Below, one piece after another: positions 25,950-34,913 of a stretch of DNA of 64,000 nucleotides. The stretch is from SAR202 cluster bacterium bin90. Lineage in GTDB: Bacteria; Chloroflexota; Dehalococcoidia; Lucifugimonadales; JADFKI01. Under the pieces are notes generated by a model. It was given only the letters and a program-made list of their open reading frames with translations, had not been told where the DNA came from and searched no databases. The stretch lies in contig MPND01000007.1 of the NCBI GenBank assembly GCA_002238855.1, positions 40,050-104,049 of the forward strand, written 5' to 3'. The position numbers and the translations under genes are program-made. How positions within the stretch are numbered: position 1 is the stretch's first letter; each line of letters begins with the position of its first letter.

Positions 25950-27119
25950 CTAGTCGAACAGCGCCGCCGGTCGCTCCACTAGCTGCTGAAGGCGACGGAA
26001 GAAGCTCGCAGCAATTGCCCCGTCTATGACCTGGTGATCCCCTGTAAGGCTGAGCGTCATCATCTCACGAATGACAACTTCTCCCCTCCGCGCGACCGGC
26101 TTCTGTACACTGCGACCAACTCCGAGAATGGCGTTCTGCGGCGGATTGAGGATCGGCGTGAAGCCGTCAACAACGCCGAGCACGCTAATCGTGAATGTCC
26201 CGCCGCCTATTTCGGACGACGATAGCTGGCCCGACCGCGCCTTCTCAGACAGTTCCCGAACGCCCCCGGCAATCTCAGGTATGCTCATGTCCTGAACATC
26301 CTTCAGCACCGGCACGATAAGCCCGTCCTCCAGAGCAACCGCGACACCCATGTTCACCTCGTCGAAGTACATCACATTGTCGCCGACGAGAATGGAGTTC
26401 AAGGTGGGCACTCGCTTGAGCGACTCGGCGCATGCCTTGATTAGCACACTGGCCATGGTGATAGTCGCGTCGCTTTCTCTTGCCGCTTCACGGCGCATGC
26501 TCTGCGCATCGGTAACATCAACTTCAAGGAAATACGAGAGCTGTGCCGTTTCGCTGAGGCTGCTTCGCATGTTCTGCGCGATTGCGCGCCTCATGCCGCT
26601 CAGCGGTTCAATCTTCGACGGTTCAGGCATTCCAGGGGGCGCCTTTGGCTGCTGAGCCTCATGGTATGCTCGCACATCGGCATCGACTACGCGTCCGCGT
26701 GGCCCTGTGGGTGTAACCTGCGAAATATCCACGCCAAGGCTGGCGGCAAGACGCCGCGCCCCCGGTGTCGATGGCACCACATCACCCGCTCCTCGCCGCG
26801 CTGGGCGTCTCTGCGGCGCGACTGCGGGTGACGGCGATGCCGCGGTAGGCGCTGCGGGCTGCTGGGCTTGGGGCGGCTCTTCGCCTTCTGCAAGCAAGTA
26901 GCCGATTACATCGTCCACTCCGACGGTGGCGCCCTCATCGACCGCGTGGTGAAGTATGCCGTCCGAAGTGGCTTCAAGCTCGTAGTTCAGCTTCTCGGAT
27001 TCGATCTCCGCTATAAGCTCACCCTGCGAGACGGCATCCCCCTCCCCTTTCGCCCACCTTGCCACGATTCCCTCGGTCATGAAGTCGCCCAGCCTGGGCA
27101 TCACGATTTGGACTGCCAT
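25950..27119 (-). CDS. pdhC: 2-oxo acid dehydrogenase E2 (dihydrolipoyl acyltransferase)
   Basis: The core acyltransferase of a pyruvate/acetoin-type dehydrogenase complex, 389 residues. One lipoyl domain covers residues 1-76, with the lipoylated lysine expected at K43 in IESEKLNYEL. After an Ala/Pro linker, the peripheral subunit-binding domain reads ARRLAASLGVDISQVTPTGP. The catalytic domain ends with TGDHQVIDGAIAASFF, holding the active-site His and Asp. It is last in the E1a-E1b-E2 operon; no E3 gene is in the window. The true substrate (pyruvate, acetoin or branched oxo acids) cannot be fixed from sequence. Confidence 0.9.
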   Translation of the reverse strand: MAVQIVMPRLGDFMTEGIVARWAKGEGDAVSQGELIAEIESEKLNYELEATSDGILHHAVDEGATVGVDDVIGYLLAEGEEPPQAQQPAAPTAASPSPAVAPQRRPARRGAGDVVPSTPGARRLAASLGVDISQVTPTGPRGRVVDADVRAYHEAQQPKAPPGMPEPSKIEPLSGMRRAIAQNMRSSLSETAQLSYFLEVDVTDAQSMRREAARESDATITMASVLIKACAESLKRVPTLNSILVGDNVMYFDEVNMGVAVALEDGLIVPVLKDVQDMSIPEIAGGVRELSEKARSGQLSSSEIGGGTFTISVLGVVDGFTPILNPPQNAILGVGRSVQKPVARRGEVVIREMMTLSLTGDHQVIDGAIAASFFRRLQQLVERPAALFD

Positions 27120-27188
27120 TGTACTAAGGCTCTCGCTTTCCCAATATGTCGATATGAAATGTCGATGTGATAGGTAAAGAGGATCGGG

Positions 27189-28214
27189 CTATTCGAGCGT
27201 CTCCAGCGCGGCTGCCACTACCTGCTCCTTCGTGGGCACGAACAGCGCCTCCAGCGGGCGGCTGTAAGGCACGGAGGTGTGCGGAGGCGTTACGCGCTTC
27301 GGTGGAGCGTCAAGGTAGTCGAACGCTTCCTCGGCGACCAGCGCGGCGATGTCCCCCGCCATGCTGCAACGCGGGTAGTCCTCGTCCACGATTACGATAC
27401 GGCGCGTCTTGCGCACGGACTCCAGGATTGCCTCGTCATCCATCGGAGACAGGGACAGCAAGTCAATGACCTCTGCGGAGTAGCCCTGCGCCGCAAGGTC
27501 TTCTGCCGCCTGCAGACAGATCTGCGTCATGTAACTGATTCCCAGCAGCGTCACATCCGTGCCTTCGCGCGCAACATCCGCCTGGCCGAGCGGCACTTCG
27601 TAGGATTCCTCCGGCACATCCACATCGAATCGGATGCCCATGAGCTGGCGGTTGTTGCAGATGATCACCGGGTCGTCGTCGCGAATGGAAGCGGCGTACA
27701 GCCCCTTGGCATTGTACGGATTCGATGGCGCGACTACCTTCAAGCCGGGGTAGTGCGTAAACACGGAGTACACGGTCTCGGAGTGCTGCGCGGCGGAGTT
27801 TGTTCCCGCCCCAATACCGGTCATTATAGTCAGCGGCACCTTGACCTTGCCGCCGAACATGTAGTGAATCTTGGCAGCGTTGTTCAGAATCTGATCGCCA
27901 CACACACCCAGGAAGCCGACATACATCAGGTCCACGACAGGACGCAGACCGGTTGCCGCAGCGCCTACGCCTGCCCCGACGAATCCGGATTCCGCGATGG
28001 GTGTGTCCCGTATGCGCTGCCGGCCAAAGTCGCCGACCAGCCCCTTGGTAAGGCGCATCGGACCGCCCCAGGCATCTTGGAACTGATCGCGCTCGCCTCC
28101 GCCCGCTATATCCTCGCCCATGATGATGACGGACTCGTCGCGCTCAAGCTCCTGCCTCAGCGCCTCGTTCACCGCCTGTATATATGAAAGTCGCCGTGTC
28201 TGTGTTTGTACCAT
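27189..28214 (-). CDS. pdhB: 2-oxo acid dehydrogenase E1 beta
   Basis: The transketolase-like beta subunit of E1, 341 residues. NEALRQELERDESVIIMGEDI opens the pyrimidine-binding domain, and DTPIAESGFVGAGVGAAATG carries the conserved glutamate that activates thiamine diphosphate. VEVIDLLSLSPMD-like sequence (here AEVIDLLSLSPMDDE) marks the C-terminal domain. AGGAG is well placed before the ATG. It lies between the E1 alpha and E2 genes, all on the minus strand with gaps of 69-112 bases. Confidence 0.92.
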   Translation of the reverse strand: MVQTQTRRLSYIQAVNEALRQELERDESVIIMGEDIAGGGERDQFQDAWGGPMRLTKGLVGDFGRQRIRDTPIAESGFVGAGVGAAATGLRPVVDLMYVGFLGVCGDQILNNAAKIHYMFGGKVKVPLTIMTGIGAGTNSAAQHSETVYSVFTHYPGLKVVAPSNPYNAKGLYAASIRDDDPVIICNNRQLMGIRFDVDVPEESYEVPLGQADVAREGTDVTLLGISYMTQICLQAAEDLAAQGYSAEVIDLLSLSPMDDEAILESVRKTRRIVIVDEDYPRCSMAGDIAALVAEEAFDYLDAPPKRVTPPHTSVPYSRPLEALFVPTKEQVVAAALETLE

Positions 28215-28326
28215 TGTGGTCTCCTGATAAGTTCATTGGTTGGTCAGCAGCTCCGTCCACCAGCAACCGGTGTTTCAACTAGTCTTCTGACCTTATCTGA
28301 AACCACCGATTAACAGAATGACTGAG

Positions 28327-29307
28327 CTACCTGTAACTCACATAGACATCTGTCGTCAGTTCCGACGGGTCCGGGAATGGGCTTTCGTCAGCAAAAGTGG
28401 TAGCCTGCACAACCGCCGTCAATGCGCGCGCTTCAATTTCGTCTATGTCACCCTCAGTAGCGTAGCCGCCGTCGGTGATGTGCGCTTTCAGCGTCACGAT
28501 GCAGTCGCGCGCTTCGTAGTAGTCCTCTTCTTCCTGTGTCCTATAACCCAGAGGGTCGTCCGCGCCAAAGTGCCCCTGGTAGCGATATGTCTGCGCCTCT
28601 ATGAGCGTGGGTCCCTCCCCCGCCCTTGCGCGCGCCACGGCTTCCTTGCCGACCTCGAACATGTCGAGTGCCGACTGGCCGTCCACGAGCACGCCGGGCA
28701 TGTCGTAACCGGCCGCGCGGTTGGCGATGGAGCCGCCCGCGACCGCATACTCGAACGGCGTTGACTCGGCATAGCGGTTGTTCTCGCACACGAACAGCAC
28801 CGGCAACTTCCAGATGCTGGCGATGTTCATGGATTCGTGCAGGCTGCCCTGGCTGGATGCGCCGTCGCCGAAGAATACGACGCTTACCTGGTCGCTGCCG
28901 CGCACCTTCGCGCTCAGGGCAACGCCGGTCGCAACGGGAATATTGGAGCCGACGACGCCGTTGGCGCCCAGCATGCCCTTGTTGATGTCGGCGATGTGCA
29001 TCGTGCCGCCCTTGCCCTTATTGGTGCCGGTCGCCTTGCCGAGCAATTCCGCCATCATCTCGTTGAGGTCAACCCCCTTGGCGATACAGTGGTGGTGACT
29101 TCGATGTGTGCCAAGCACATAGTCATCGTCGCGCAGGTGAGCGCAGATGCCGGTGGGCACCGCTTCCTGCCCGATTGACGAGTGCATGCCGCGCAGCTTG
29201 CCGGCGTCCGCTTCTCGCCTCGACTGCTCCTCAAAACGGCGTATGGTCACCATCTTCTCGTACATCCACAGCAGCGAGTCTCTGTTAAGGTCCGAATAGG
29301 TTGTCAT
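28327..29307 (-). CDS. pdhA: 2-oxo acid dehydrogenase E1 alpha
   Basis: The thiamine diphosphate-binding alpha subunit of E1, 326 residues. The TPP motif is GDGASSQGSLHESMNIAS ending in LFVCENN. GTHRSHHHCIAKGVD and GKGGTMHIADINKGMLG follow the pattern seen in AcoA/PdhA proteins. It is first in the operon, and GGGAGG precedes the ATG. A -10 box overlapping a palindrome lies about 80 bases upstream. The acetoin dehydrogenase form is an alternative to pyruvate dehydrogenase. Confidence 0.92.
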   Translation of the reverse strand: MTTYSDLNRDSLLWMYEKMVTIRRFEEQSRREADAGKLRGMHSSIGQEAVPTGICAHLRDDDYVLGTHRSHHHCIAKGVDLNEMMAELLGKATGTNKGKGGTMHIADINKGMLGANGVVGSNIPVATGVALSAKVRGSDQVSVVFFGDGASSQGSLHESMNIASIWKLPVLFVCENNRYAESTPFEYAVAGGSIANRAAGYDMPGVLVDGQSALDMFEVGKEAVARARAGEGPTLIEAQTYRYQGHFGADDPLGYRTQEEEDYYEARDCIVTLKAHITDGGYATEGDIDEIEARALTAVVQATTFADESPFPDPSELTTDVYVSYR

Positions 29308-29383
29308 GGGCGTGCCTCCCTCCCGCGATTCAGGGATTGAATGAGTGTCAGATGGCGAGGGCAGTAGCCCCGCCGAAATTTGG

Positions 29384-29416
29384 CTGGATTATATCCAGAT
29401 ATGGGGCGGCGGTCTA
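29384..29416 (-). promoter_or_regulatory. pdhA-operon promoter with overlapping palindrome
   Basis: On the minus strand TAGACC (29416-29411) is 17 bases from a perfect TATAAT (29393-29388). The -10 box is embedded in the 15-base palindrome CTGGAT-TAT-ATCCAG (29384-29398), a good position for a repressor that would block RNA polymerase. Confidence 0.6.
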
Positions 29417-29441
29417 GTGCGGCGGGATGCCACGCCTGCCG

Positions 29442-29450
29442 TGCTATAAT
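29442..29450 (+). promoter_or_regulatory. Extended -10 promoter of the amidohydrolase gene
   Basis: TG-C-TATAAT forms an extended -10 element 40 bases before the start codon. No -35 box is obvious, which extended -10 promoters can tolerate. Confidence 0.55.
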
Positions 29451-29490
29451 GTGCCGCAAATCCAAGATACCGAACAGTGTGAGGGCGGAA

Positions 29491-30717
29491 ATGAAACTGG
29501 TGCTGAAGGCAGACCGACTAATCGATGGCACGGGAGCGGAAGCCGTGCCCAACGGCGCGATCGTAATGCAGGACGGCGAGATAACCGAGGTTACAACGCA
29601 GGACGACCTGCAGTTGGAGCCGGGCGCAGAAGCGGATGTGATCGAGGTGAACGGCGGCAGCATCATGCCGGGCTTCATCGAAATGCACTCTCACATACAC
29701 TGCAGCGCGCAGGAGGACGCATACGCGCACATCATGACCGAGTCTGACGAGGTGTTCCTGATGCGTGCAGTCGGCGCAGTGCGTTCAGCACTCTCCTCTG
29801 GCGTGACAACGATGCGTGACCTTGGCGCGCGCAACCAGGTGGCTTTCCCCATTAAGCAGGCAATCGAAGACGGCATAATACCGGGGCCGCGGCTCATCGT
29901 GTCAGGCACTCCAATAACAACGACGGGCGGGCACTGCAACATGTTCGGCACTGAGGCGAATACGGCCGACGAGGTAGTTCAGGCGGTGCGGCAGCAGTTC
30001 AAGCTTGGCGCGGGCTACATCAAGATTATGTCCACCGGCGGCGGGTTCACCCCCGGCACGAACACGCGCGCGCCGCAGTACCCTGCATCCACGCTCAAGG
30101 CAGCCGTGCAGGACGCAGAGCGCCTGGGACTGCGCATCGCGGCGCACTGCCACGCCAGCGCCGGAGTGCGTAACTGCGTGGAGGCGGGAGTACACAACCT
30201 CATCCACTGCTCGTGGCTCGCCGAGGACGAGGCGCAGATGTATGACTACGATCCGGATGTCGCGGACCTGATGGCTGAAAAGGGCTTATGGGTTGACCCC
30301 ACCCTCGCGCTTCACCGGCTCAACAGGCTGCGCGGCAGGAGAACGGGCGGCTCGGCAATGAGCGACCCAAGCCGTCGCTTCGAGATTCTGCGCGACATGT
30401 GGGATCGGGGCGTGAAGTTCGTAACCGGCATGGACTCAGGCATGACAAACGCTCGCTTCGACGACTTCGCGTACATTCCGCAGGTGATGGTCGAAGAGAT
30501 GGACATCACCCCGATGGAGGCGATCGTCTGCGCCACTCAGACCTCCGCAGAGTGCCTCGGCATCGAGGGCGAGACCGGCACCCTTGAAGTCGGCAAGGCG
30601 GCGGATGTCGTCATCGTGGACGGCGACCCTACGACCGACATCAAGGCATTGCACAACGTAAATACCATCGTCGCGCAGGGCAGCGTGGTCAAGCGAGATG
30701 GAGAGCTGTGCATTTAG
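29491..30717 (+). CDS. Amidohydrolase family protein (imidazolonepropionase-like)
   Basis: A 408-residue metal-dependent hydrolase with a TIM barrel and a small beta domain. IEMHSHIH supplies the HxH metal pair, GAGYIKIMSTGGG the candidate carboxylated lysine, IAAHCHA a further histidine, and VTGMDSGM the catalytic aspartate. LEVGKAADVVIVDGDP at the C-terminus is typical of the family. The start is taken at the ATG following GAGGGCGG; an upstream extension is possible in frame but has no such site. Related proteins act on dipeptides (prolidases) or cyclic amides. The substrate is unknown. Confidence 0.9.
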   Translation: MKLVLKADRLIDGTGAEAVPNGAIVMQDGEITEVTTQDDLQLEPGAEADVIEVNGGSIMPGFIEMHSHIHCSAQEDAYAHIMTESDEVFLMRAVGAVRSALSSGVTTMRDLGARNQVAFPIKQAIEDGIIPGPRLIVSGTPITTTGGHCNMFGTEANTADEVVQAVRQQFKLGAGYIKIMSTGGGFTPGTNTRAPQYPASTLKAAVQDAERLGLRIAAHCHASAGVRNCVEAGVHNLIHCSWLAEDEAQMYDYDPDVADLMAEKGLWVDPTLALHRLNRLRGRRTGGSAMSDPSRRFEILRDMWDRGVKFVTGMDSGMTNARFDDFAYIPQVMVEEMDITPMEAIVCATQTSAECLGIEGETGTLEVGKAADVVIVDGDPTTDIKALHNVNTIVAQGSVVKRDGELCI

Positions 30718-30742
30718 TTGTCTCTTTTTGCGGCATAATTGC

Positions 30743-30770
30743 TTGCTTACACTGGTGCAGGCACTATAAT
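30743..30770 (+). promoter_or_regulatory. Promoter of the argF-like gene
   Basis: TTGCTT (30743-30748) and TATAAT (30765-30770) with a 16-base spacer, ending 26 bases before the start codon of the carbamoyltransferase gene. Confidence 0.6.
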
Positions 30771-30796
30771 ATCCGCAGGCAAGTAAGGAGATGTGT

Positions 30797-31711
30797 ATGA
30801 AGGGCAAGGACTTCCTGTCGGTCGCCGACCTGTCATCAGAGGGCGTGTCGCAGCTCATCGAGCGCGCCTACAAGATGAAGCGAGGGAAGGGCGAGCGACC
30901 GCTGGAAGGCAAGGAGTTCGCGCTCCTGTTCGAAAAGCCGTCGCTGCGAACGCGCGTCAGCTTCGAGGTTGGCATTCGCCAGCTCGGAGGCACCTGCACA
31001 TACCTCAGCCAGCAGGATGTCGGACTTGGCGTGCGCGAGCCTGAAGCTGACATCGCGCGGGTGCTGGACCGGTGGGTGGACGGCATAATTGCGCGTGTAT
31101 TCTCGCACCGCAGCCTTGAACTGCTTGCCAAATACTGCGACATTCCGGTTGTGAATGCGCTGTCCGACCTTGAGCATCCCTGCCAAGCGATGGGCGACCT
31201 GCTGACGATACAGGAGCACAAGGGCAGGCTGTCCGACCTGAACGTCGCATTCGTGGGAGACGGCAACAATGTCGCCGCCAGTCTCGCGCTCGCCTGTGCA
31301 TCCGTCGGCGCGAACTTCACGCTTGCATCGCCGGAGGACTACCAGATCCCCGCGCCTGTTCTGGACGAAGCGAAGAGCAGGGCTGCTAGGAGCGAGTCCC
31401 GAATCGACTGGGTTTCGGAACCTAATGAAGCCGCACAGGACGCGGATGTCCTCTACACTGATACCTGGATTAGCATGGGGCAGGAAGACGAGAAGGCGGA
31501 GCGCATCGCCATATTCGGCAACTACAAGATAGATGAGGAATTGGCGAAAGCTGCAAAGTCTGACTTCCTCTTCATGCACGATATGCCCGCGTACAGGGGG
31601 CAGGAGCTATCGGAAGGCATGATAGACCACCCGAATTCGGTCGTTTTCGACCAGGCGGAAAATCGAATGCACGCGCAGAAAGCCGTACTCGCGGCGATTT
31701 ACTCCGACTAG
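30797..31711 (+). CDS. argF: Ornithine carbamoyltransferase (atypical HCLP loop)
   Basis: Forms citrulline from carbamoyl phosphate and ornithine in arginine synthesis. It has 304 residues. The carbamoyl phosphate loop reads S49-L50-R51-T52 (usually STRT), HPCQ is at 127-130, and the ornithine-side SMG motif is intact in WISMGQ. The C-terminal loop that normally reads HCLP is H261-D-M-P here, so the ornithine-contacting cysteine is an aspartate. AAGGAG fits ATG 30797 better than the ATG two codons earlier. OTC is the best call; another carbamoyltransferase specificity is possible. Confidence 0.82.
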   Translation: MKGKDFLSVADLSSEGVSQLIERAYKMKRGKGERPLEGKEFALLFEKPSLRTRVSFEVGIRQLGGTCTYLSQQDVGLGVREPEADIARVLDRWVDGIIARVFSHRSLELLAKYCDIPVVNALSDLEHPCQAMGDLLTIQEHKGRLSDLNVAFVGDGNNVAASLALACASVGANFTLASPEDYQIPAPVLDEAKSRAARSESRIDWVSEPNEAAQDADVLYTDTWISMGQEDEKAERIAIFGNYKIDEELAKAAKSDFLFMHDMPAYRGQELSEGMIDHPNSVVFDQAENRMHAQKAVLAAIYSD

Positions 31712-31852
31712 CCGCCACGCGCAATACACGAATGGAATCCGTGGCCTTCCCCTTCAAGGGGGAAAGTGGGGAATGAGCGCAGGTGACGAATCTACCGCGG
31801 CAGCCCAACCCGCAAGCCAACCACTAATACCCGCATAGACTGGCAATTTCTC

Positions 31853-33178
31853 ATGACCACAACCGCCAAGCCCCTAGTTGCCATTGTTGGGCGTCCCAAC
31901 GTGGGAAAGTCCACGCTGTTCAACAGGCTCATCGGCAGACCCACAGCCATCGTGTCCGACATCGCCGGGACGACGCGCGACCGTGTCATGCTCGAGACGG
32001 TCTGGGCGGAGCATGCATTCATTCTTGTGGATACGGGCGGTCTGGACCTGTTCCCCGAGACGGATATTTGGCAGCAAGTTAAAGGCCAGATTGAGCTTGC
32101 AATCAGCGATGCGGATGTCATCGTATTCGCCGTGGACTCCACTACCGGCGTAACGCCTGCCGATGTGGATGTGGCGGACGCTCTCAGGCGCACGGAAAAG
32201 CCAATCGTGCTCACCGCGAACAAGGCGGACAACGACCGCCTGGCGACCGCATCCGCCGAGTTCTACGAGCTTGGCATGGGCGAGCCCATTCCCGTGAGCG
32301 CGTTTCACAATCGCGGCGTTGACGACCTGATGAGCGAGGTTGTCAAGAGCTTCCCCGGCGCCCCGGCGTTCCTCGAACCGGAAGCCGACCTGAAGCTGGC
32401 AATCGTGGGGCGCCCAAATGTGGGCAAGTCCATGCTGCTGAACGCCATAGCCGGTGAGAAGCGCGCAATCGTCAGTGACATTCCCGGCACGACTCGCGAC
32501 TCGCTGGACAGCCTGATGCAGTTCGATGACTGGTCTGTGCTGCTCATCGATACTGCGGGCATACGACGGCGCGGTCGCATCGAGAGCGGCATCGAACGGT
32601 ATAGCGTGCTTCGCGCAATACGCGCCATCGACCGGGCGGATGTCGCCATCCTGCTTATGGATGCCAGTGAGCTTGCAAGCGCGCAGGACACCCACATCGC
32701 CAAGTATATTCTCGACGATTTCAAGGGAATCATACTTGGCGTCAACAAGTGGGACCTCGCAGGCGAGGCAGGCTTGACGCAGTCCAAGGCTACGATGCAG
32801 GTACGGGAACGCTTTCGCTTCGCATCGTACGCGCCGGTATGCTTCACATCCGCACTGAACGGCACGGGCATCACAAACCTGCTGGACACTGCTAGGCAGG
32901 TCTATCAGGAATGGACGAAGGGCGTGCCAAGATACGACCTGCGCCGCCGCGTAATGGGCGCCGTTGCGGAGCACCCGCCCGCGCTCTCCGGAAGACGCTC
33001 ACTGAAGATTTACAGCGTGGCACAGGACGCAACCGGCCCTCCCAGTTTCACTTTCTATGTCAATCACTCGGACATGGTCCACTTTTCTTACAGACGCTAC
33101 CTGGAAAATACGATCAGAGGCGCGTATGAGTTCCGAGGCAGCCCGCTGCGCATGCGGTTTAAGGGCAGAGGAGAGTGA
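31853..33178 (+). CDS. der: Ribosome biogenesis GTPase Der (EngA)
   Basis: An essential GTPase of 50S subunit assembly. Its 441 residues hold two successive G domains, with P-loops GRPNVGKSTLFN near the start and GRPNVGKSMLLN near residue 187, each followed by DxxG-type and NKxD-type motifs (TANKAD, GVNKWD). The C-terminal KH-like domain ends FRGSPLRMRFKGRGE. It lies upstream of plsY and gpsA, the arrangement seen in many bacteria. Confidence 0.96.
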   Translation: MTTTAKPLVAIVGRPNVGKSTLFNRLIGRPTAIVSDIAGTTRDRVMLETVWAEHAFILVDTGGLDLFPETDIWQQVKGQIELAISDADVIVFAVDSTTGVTPADVDVADALRRTEKPIVLTANKADNDRLATASAEFYELGMGEPIPVSAFHNRGVDDLMSEVVKSFPGAPAFLEPEADLKLAIVGRPNVGKSMLLNAIAGEKRAIVSDIPGTTRDSLDSLMQFDDWSVLLIDTAGIRRRGRIESGIERYSVLRAIRAIDRADVAILLMDASELASAQDTHIAKYILDDFKGIILGVNKWDLAGEAGLTQSKATMQVRERFRFASYAPVCFTSALNGTGITNLLDTARQVYQEWTKGVPRYDLRRRVMGAVAEHPPALSGRRSLKIYSVAQDATGPPSFTFYVNHSDMVHFSYRRYLENTIRGAYEFRGSPLRMRFKGRGE

Positions 33179-33187
33179 GGCATAGCC

Positions 33188-33838
33188 ATGATTGCCTATC
33201 TCGTGATGATACCCCTGGGCTACCTGCTTGGAGCGCTCCCGTTCGGCCTGATTCTGGGCAAGCTCTTCAGGGGCGTGGACGTGCGAGACTATGGCAGCGG
33301 CAAGACCGGCATGACGAATGTGATGCGCACGGCCGGCGTACCCATCGCTCTGCTCGTTCTCGCGCTCGATATGGTAAAGGCAGTCCTTGCAGTGGTGCTC
33401 GCGAGAATTCTCTTCGACTCTCCGGGAGTTGAAGCAGGCGCGGCAATAGCCACTCTGGTAGGACACAACTGGCCTGTATTCGTCGGCTTCAGGGGCGGCA
33501 GAGGAACCGCGCCCGGCTGGGCGGCTCTCATCGTCCTGTCCCCCCTTGCGGGGCTTGTAGCATCCCTCATCGGCCTGTCGGCGATCGCGGTCAGTCGCTA
33601 CGTATCGCTGGGTTCCATACTGGGCACGCTCTCCGGCATAATCACGCTGATAGTCCTGGCATCGCTGGGACTCGTGGTCTATGGGGCGTCCGACTCATTC
33701 TGGTTCGCGCCGGCGGAATACATGTGGTTCGCGGTCATCGGAGCGGCGCTGGTCATCGGCTTGCACAAGGACAACATCCAGCGTCTCATCAGCGGCACCG
33801 AGCGCAAGATAGGTCAGCCCGCGCTGCCAACGGATTGA
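33188..33838 (+). CDS. plsY: Glycerol-3-phosphate acyltransferase PlsY (variant motifs)
   Basis: An inner-membrane enzyme that transfers an acyl group from acyl-phosphate to glycerol-3-phosphate, the first step of phospholipid synthesis. It has 216 residues and several membrane spans. The family motif usually written SGNxGATN appears as SGKTGMTN, and the second motif reads FRGGRGTAPGW in place of FKGGKGVAT. GHNWPVF is conserved. Position between der and gpsA, whose product makes the substrate, supports the call despite these changes. Confidence 0.88.
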   Translation: MIAYLVMIPLGYLLGALPFGLILGKLFRGVDVRDYGSGKTGMTNVMRTAGVPIALLVLALDMVKAVLAVVLARILFDSPGVEAGAAIATLVGHNWPVFVGFRGGRGTAPGWAALIVLSPLAGLVASLIGLSAIAVSRYVSLGSILGTLSGIITLIVLASLGLVVYGASDSFWFAPAEYMWFAVIGAALVIGLHKDNIQRLISGTERKIGQPALPTD

Positions 33839-33908
33839 CGCACGCGAGACTTGCTGCTTTGCGCGAGCTATTGCCTACTCATAAACTCCAGAACTACCAG
33901 GACAAGAA

Positions 33909-34907
33909 ATGCCGAAAGTGGGCGTTGTCGGTACAACAAGCTGGGGCACCACGCTCGGCATAATTGTCGCGCGAATCGGCACCGATGTGAGCATCTGGGC
34001 GCGCACCGAGCTTGAAGCCGCAACCCTAGAGTCCGCAAGGCAGAATGAGCGATTCCTGCCCGGTGTCAACTTCCCGCAGTCATTGTCGGTCTCAGCATCA
34101 CCGACTGAAGCGCTGTCCGATGCCGACATTGTACTTGTAGTGGTGCCCTCACGGACATTCAGGGCGAACATACGCCAAGTGTGCGGCGCACTTCGCAGCG
34201 ATGCCATCCTAGTCAGCGCGACCAAGGGTCTGGAGACGAGAACCGGCAAGCGCATGAGCGAGGTGTTCGCGGACGAGTTGCCCGCAGGAATGCACAGTGG
34301 CATCTGCGCCCTATCCGGTCCCAACCTGTCCCGCGAGATCATCGCCGGCAAGCCCGCGTCCACGGTCGTCGCATCCGCCAATTTCGATGCCGCGCGCACG
34401 GCGCAGAGTGCCATCAACTCCAACCTGTTCCGGGTCTATACGAACGAGGATATCACCGGCGTGGAGTTTGGTGGCGCGCTGAAGAACATCATCGCTCTCG
34501 CCGCCGGAGTGTGTGACGGGATGAACTACGGAGACAACGCGAAGGCGACGGTCATCACGCGAGGGCTTGCGGAGGTCGGGCGCCTCGCGGAGTCTGCCGG
34601 CGCGAATCCGCTCACGCTCTCCGGACTTGCGGGCATGGGCGACCTCATAGCCACCTGTTCGAGTACGCTGAGCCGCAACCACTATTTCGGCATGCGGCTG
34701 GCTTCGGGCGATTCGCCGGAGGAGATAAGCGCCTCTATGGACAATGTTGCCGAGGGCGTGGACACGATTCAGGGCGCTATCACGGTCGCCAGACGGCTCG
34801 GTGTCGAGATTCCCATTGCGGAGGCGATGTACAGCATCATCTTCGAGCGTGTGCCCATCGAGCGCGCTGTAAGCCAGCTCCTTGAGCGTGCGCCGCGCCC
34901 GGAATAA
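33909..34907 (+). CDS. gpsA: Glycerol-3-phosphate dehydrogenase [NAD(P)+]
   Basis: Reduces dihydroxyacetone phosphate to sn-glycerol-3-phosphate for lipid synthesis. It has 332 residues. The N-terminal nucleotide loop reads VGTTSWGTTLGIIVAR (GxGxWGTAL in most). SATKGLE, LSGPNLSREI and GGALKNIIALAAGVCDGMNY with the catalytic lysine are all present. Together with plsY next door it supplies the start of phospholipid synthesis. It ends six bases before the convergent rsmE stop. Confidence 0.95.
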   Translation: MPKVGVVGTTSWGTTLGIIVARIGTDVSIWARTELEAATLESARQNERFLPGVNFPQSLSVSASPTEALSDADIVLVVVPSRTFRANIRQVCGALRSDAILVSATKGLETRTGKRMSEVFADELPAGMHSGICALSGPNLSREIIAGKPASTVVASANFDAARTAQSAINSNLFRVYTNEDITGVEFGGALKNIIALAAGVCDGMNYGDNAKATVITRGLAEVGRLAESAGANPLTLSGLAGMGDLIATCSSTLSRNHYFGMRLASGDSPEEISASMDNVAEGVDTIQGAITVARRLGVEIPIAEAMYSIIFERVPIERAVSQLLERAPRPE

Positions 34908-34913
34908 GAGCGC

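Noticed and set aside
27279..28187. A 302-codon plus-strand frame
   Set aside because: Shadow of the E1 beta gene, which has full motif support.
31874..32974. A 366-codon minus-strand frame
   Set aside because: Shadow of der, a highly conserved two-domain GTPase.
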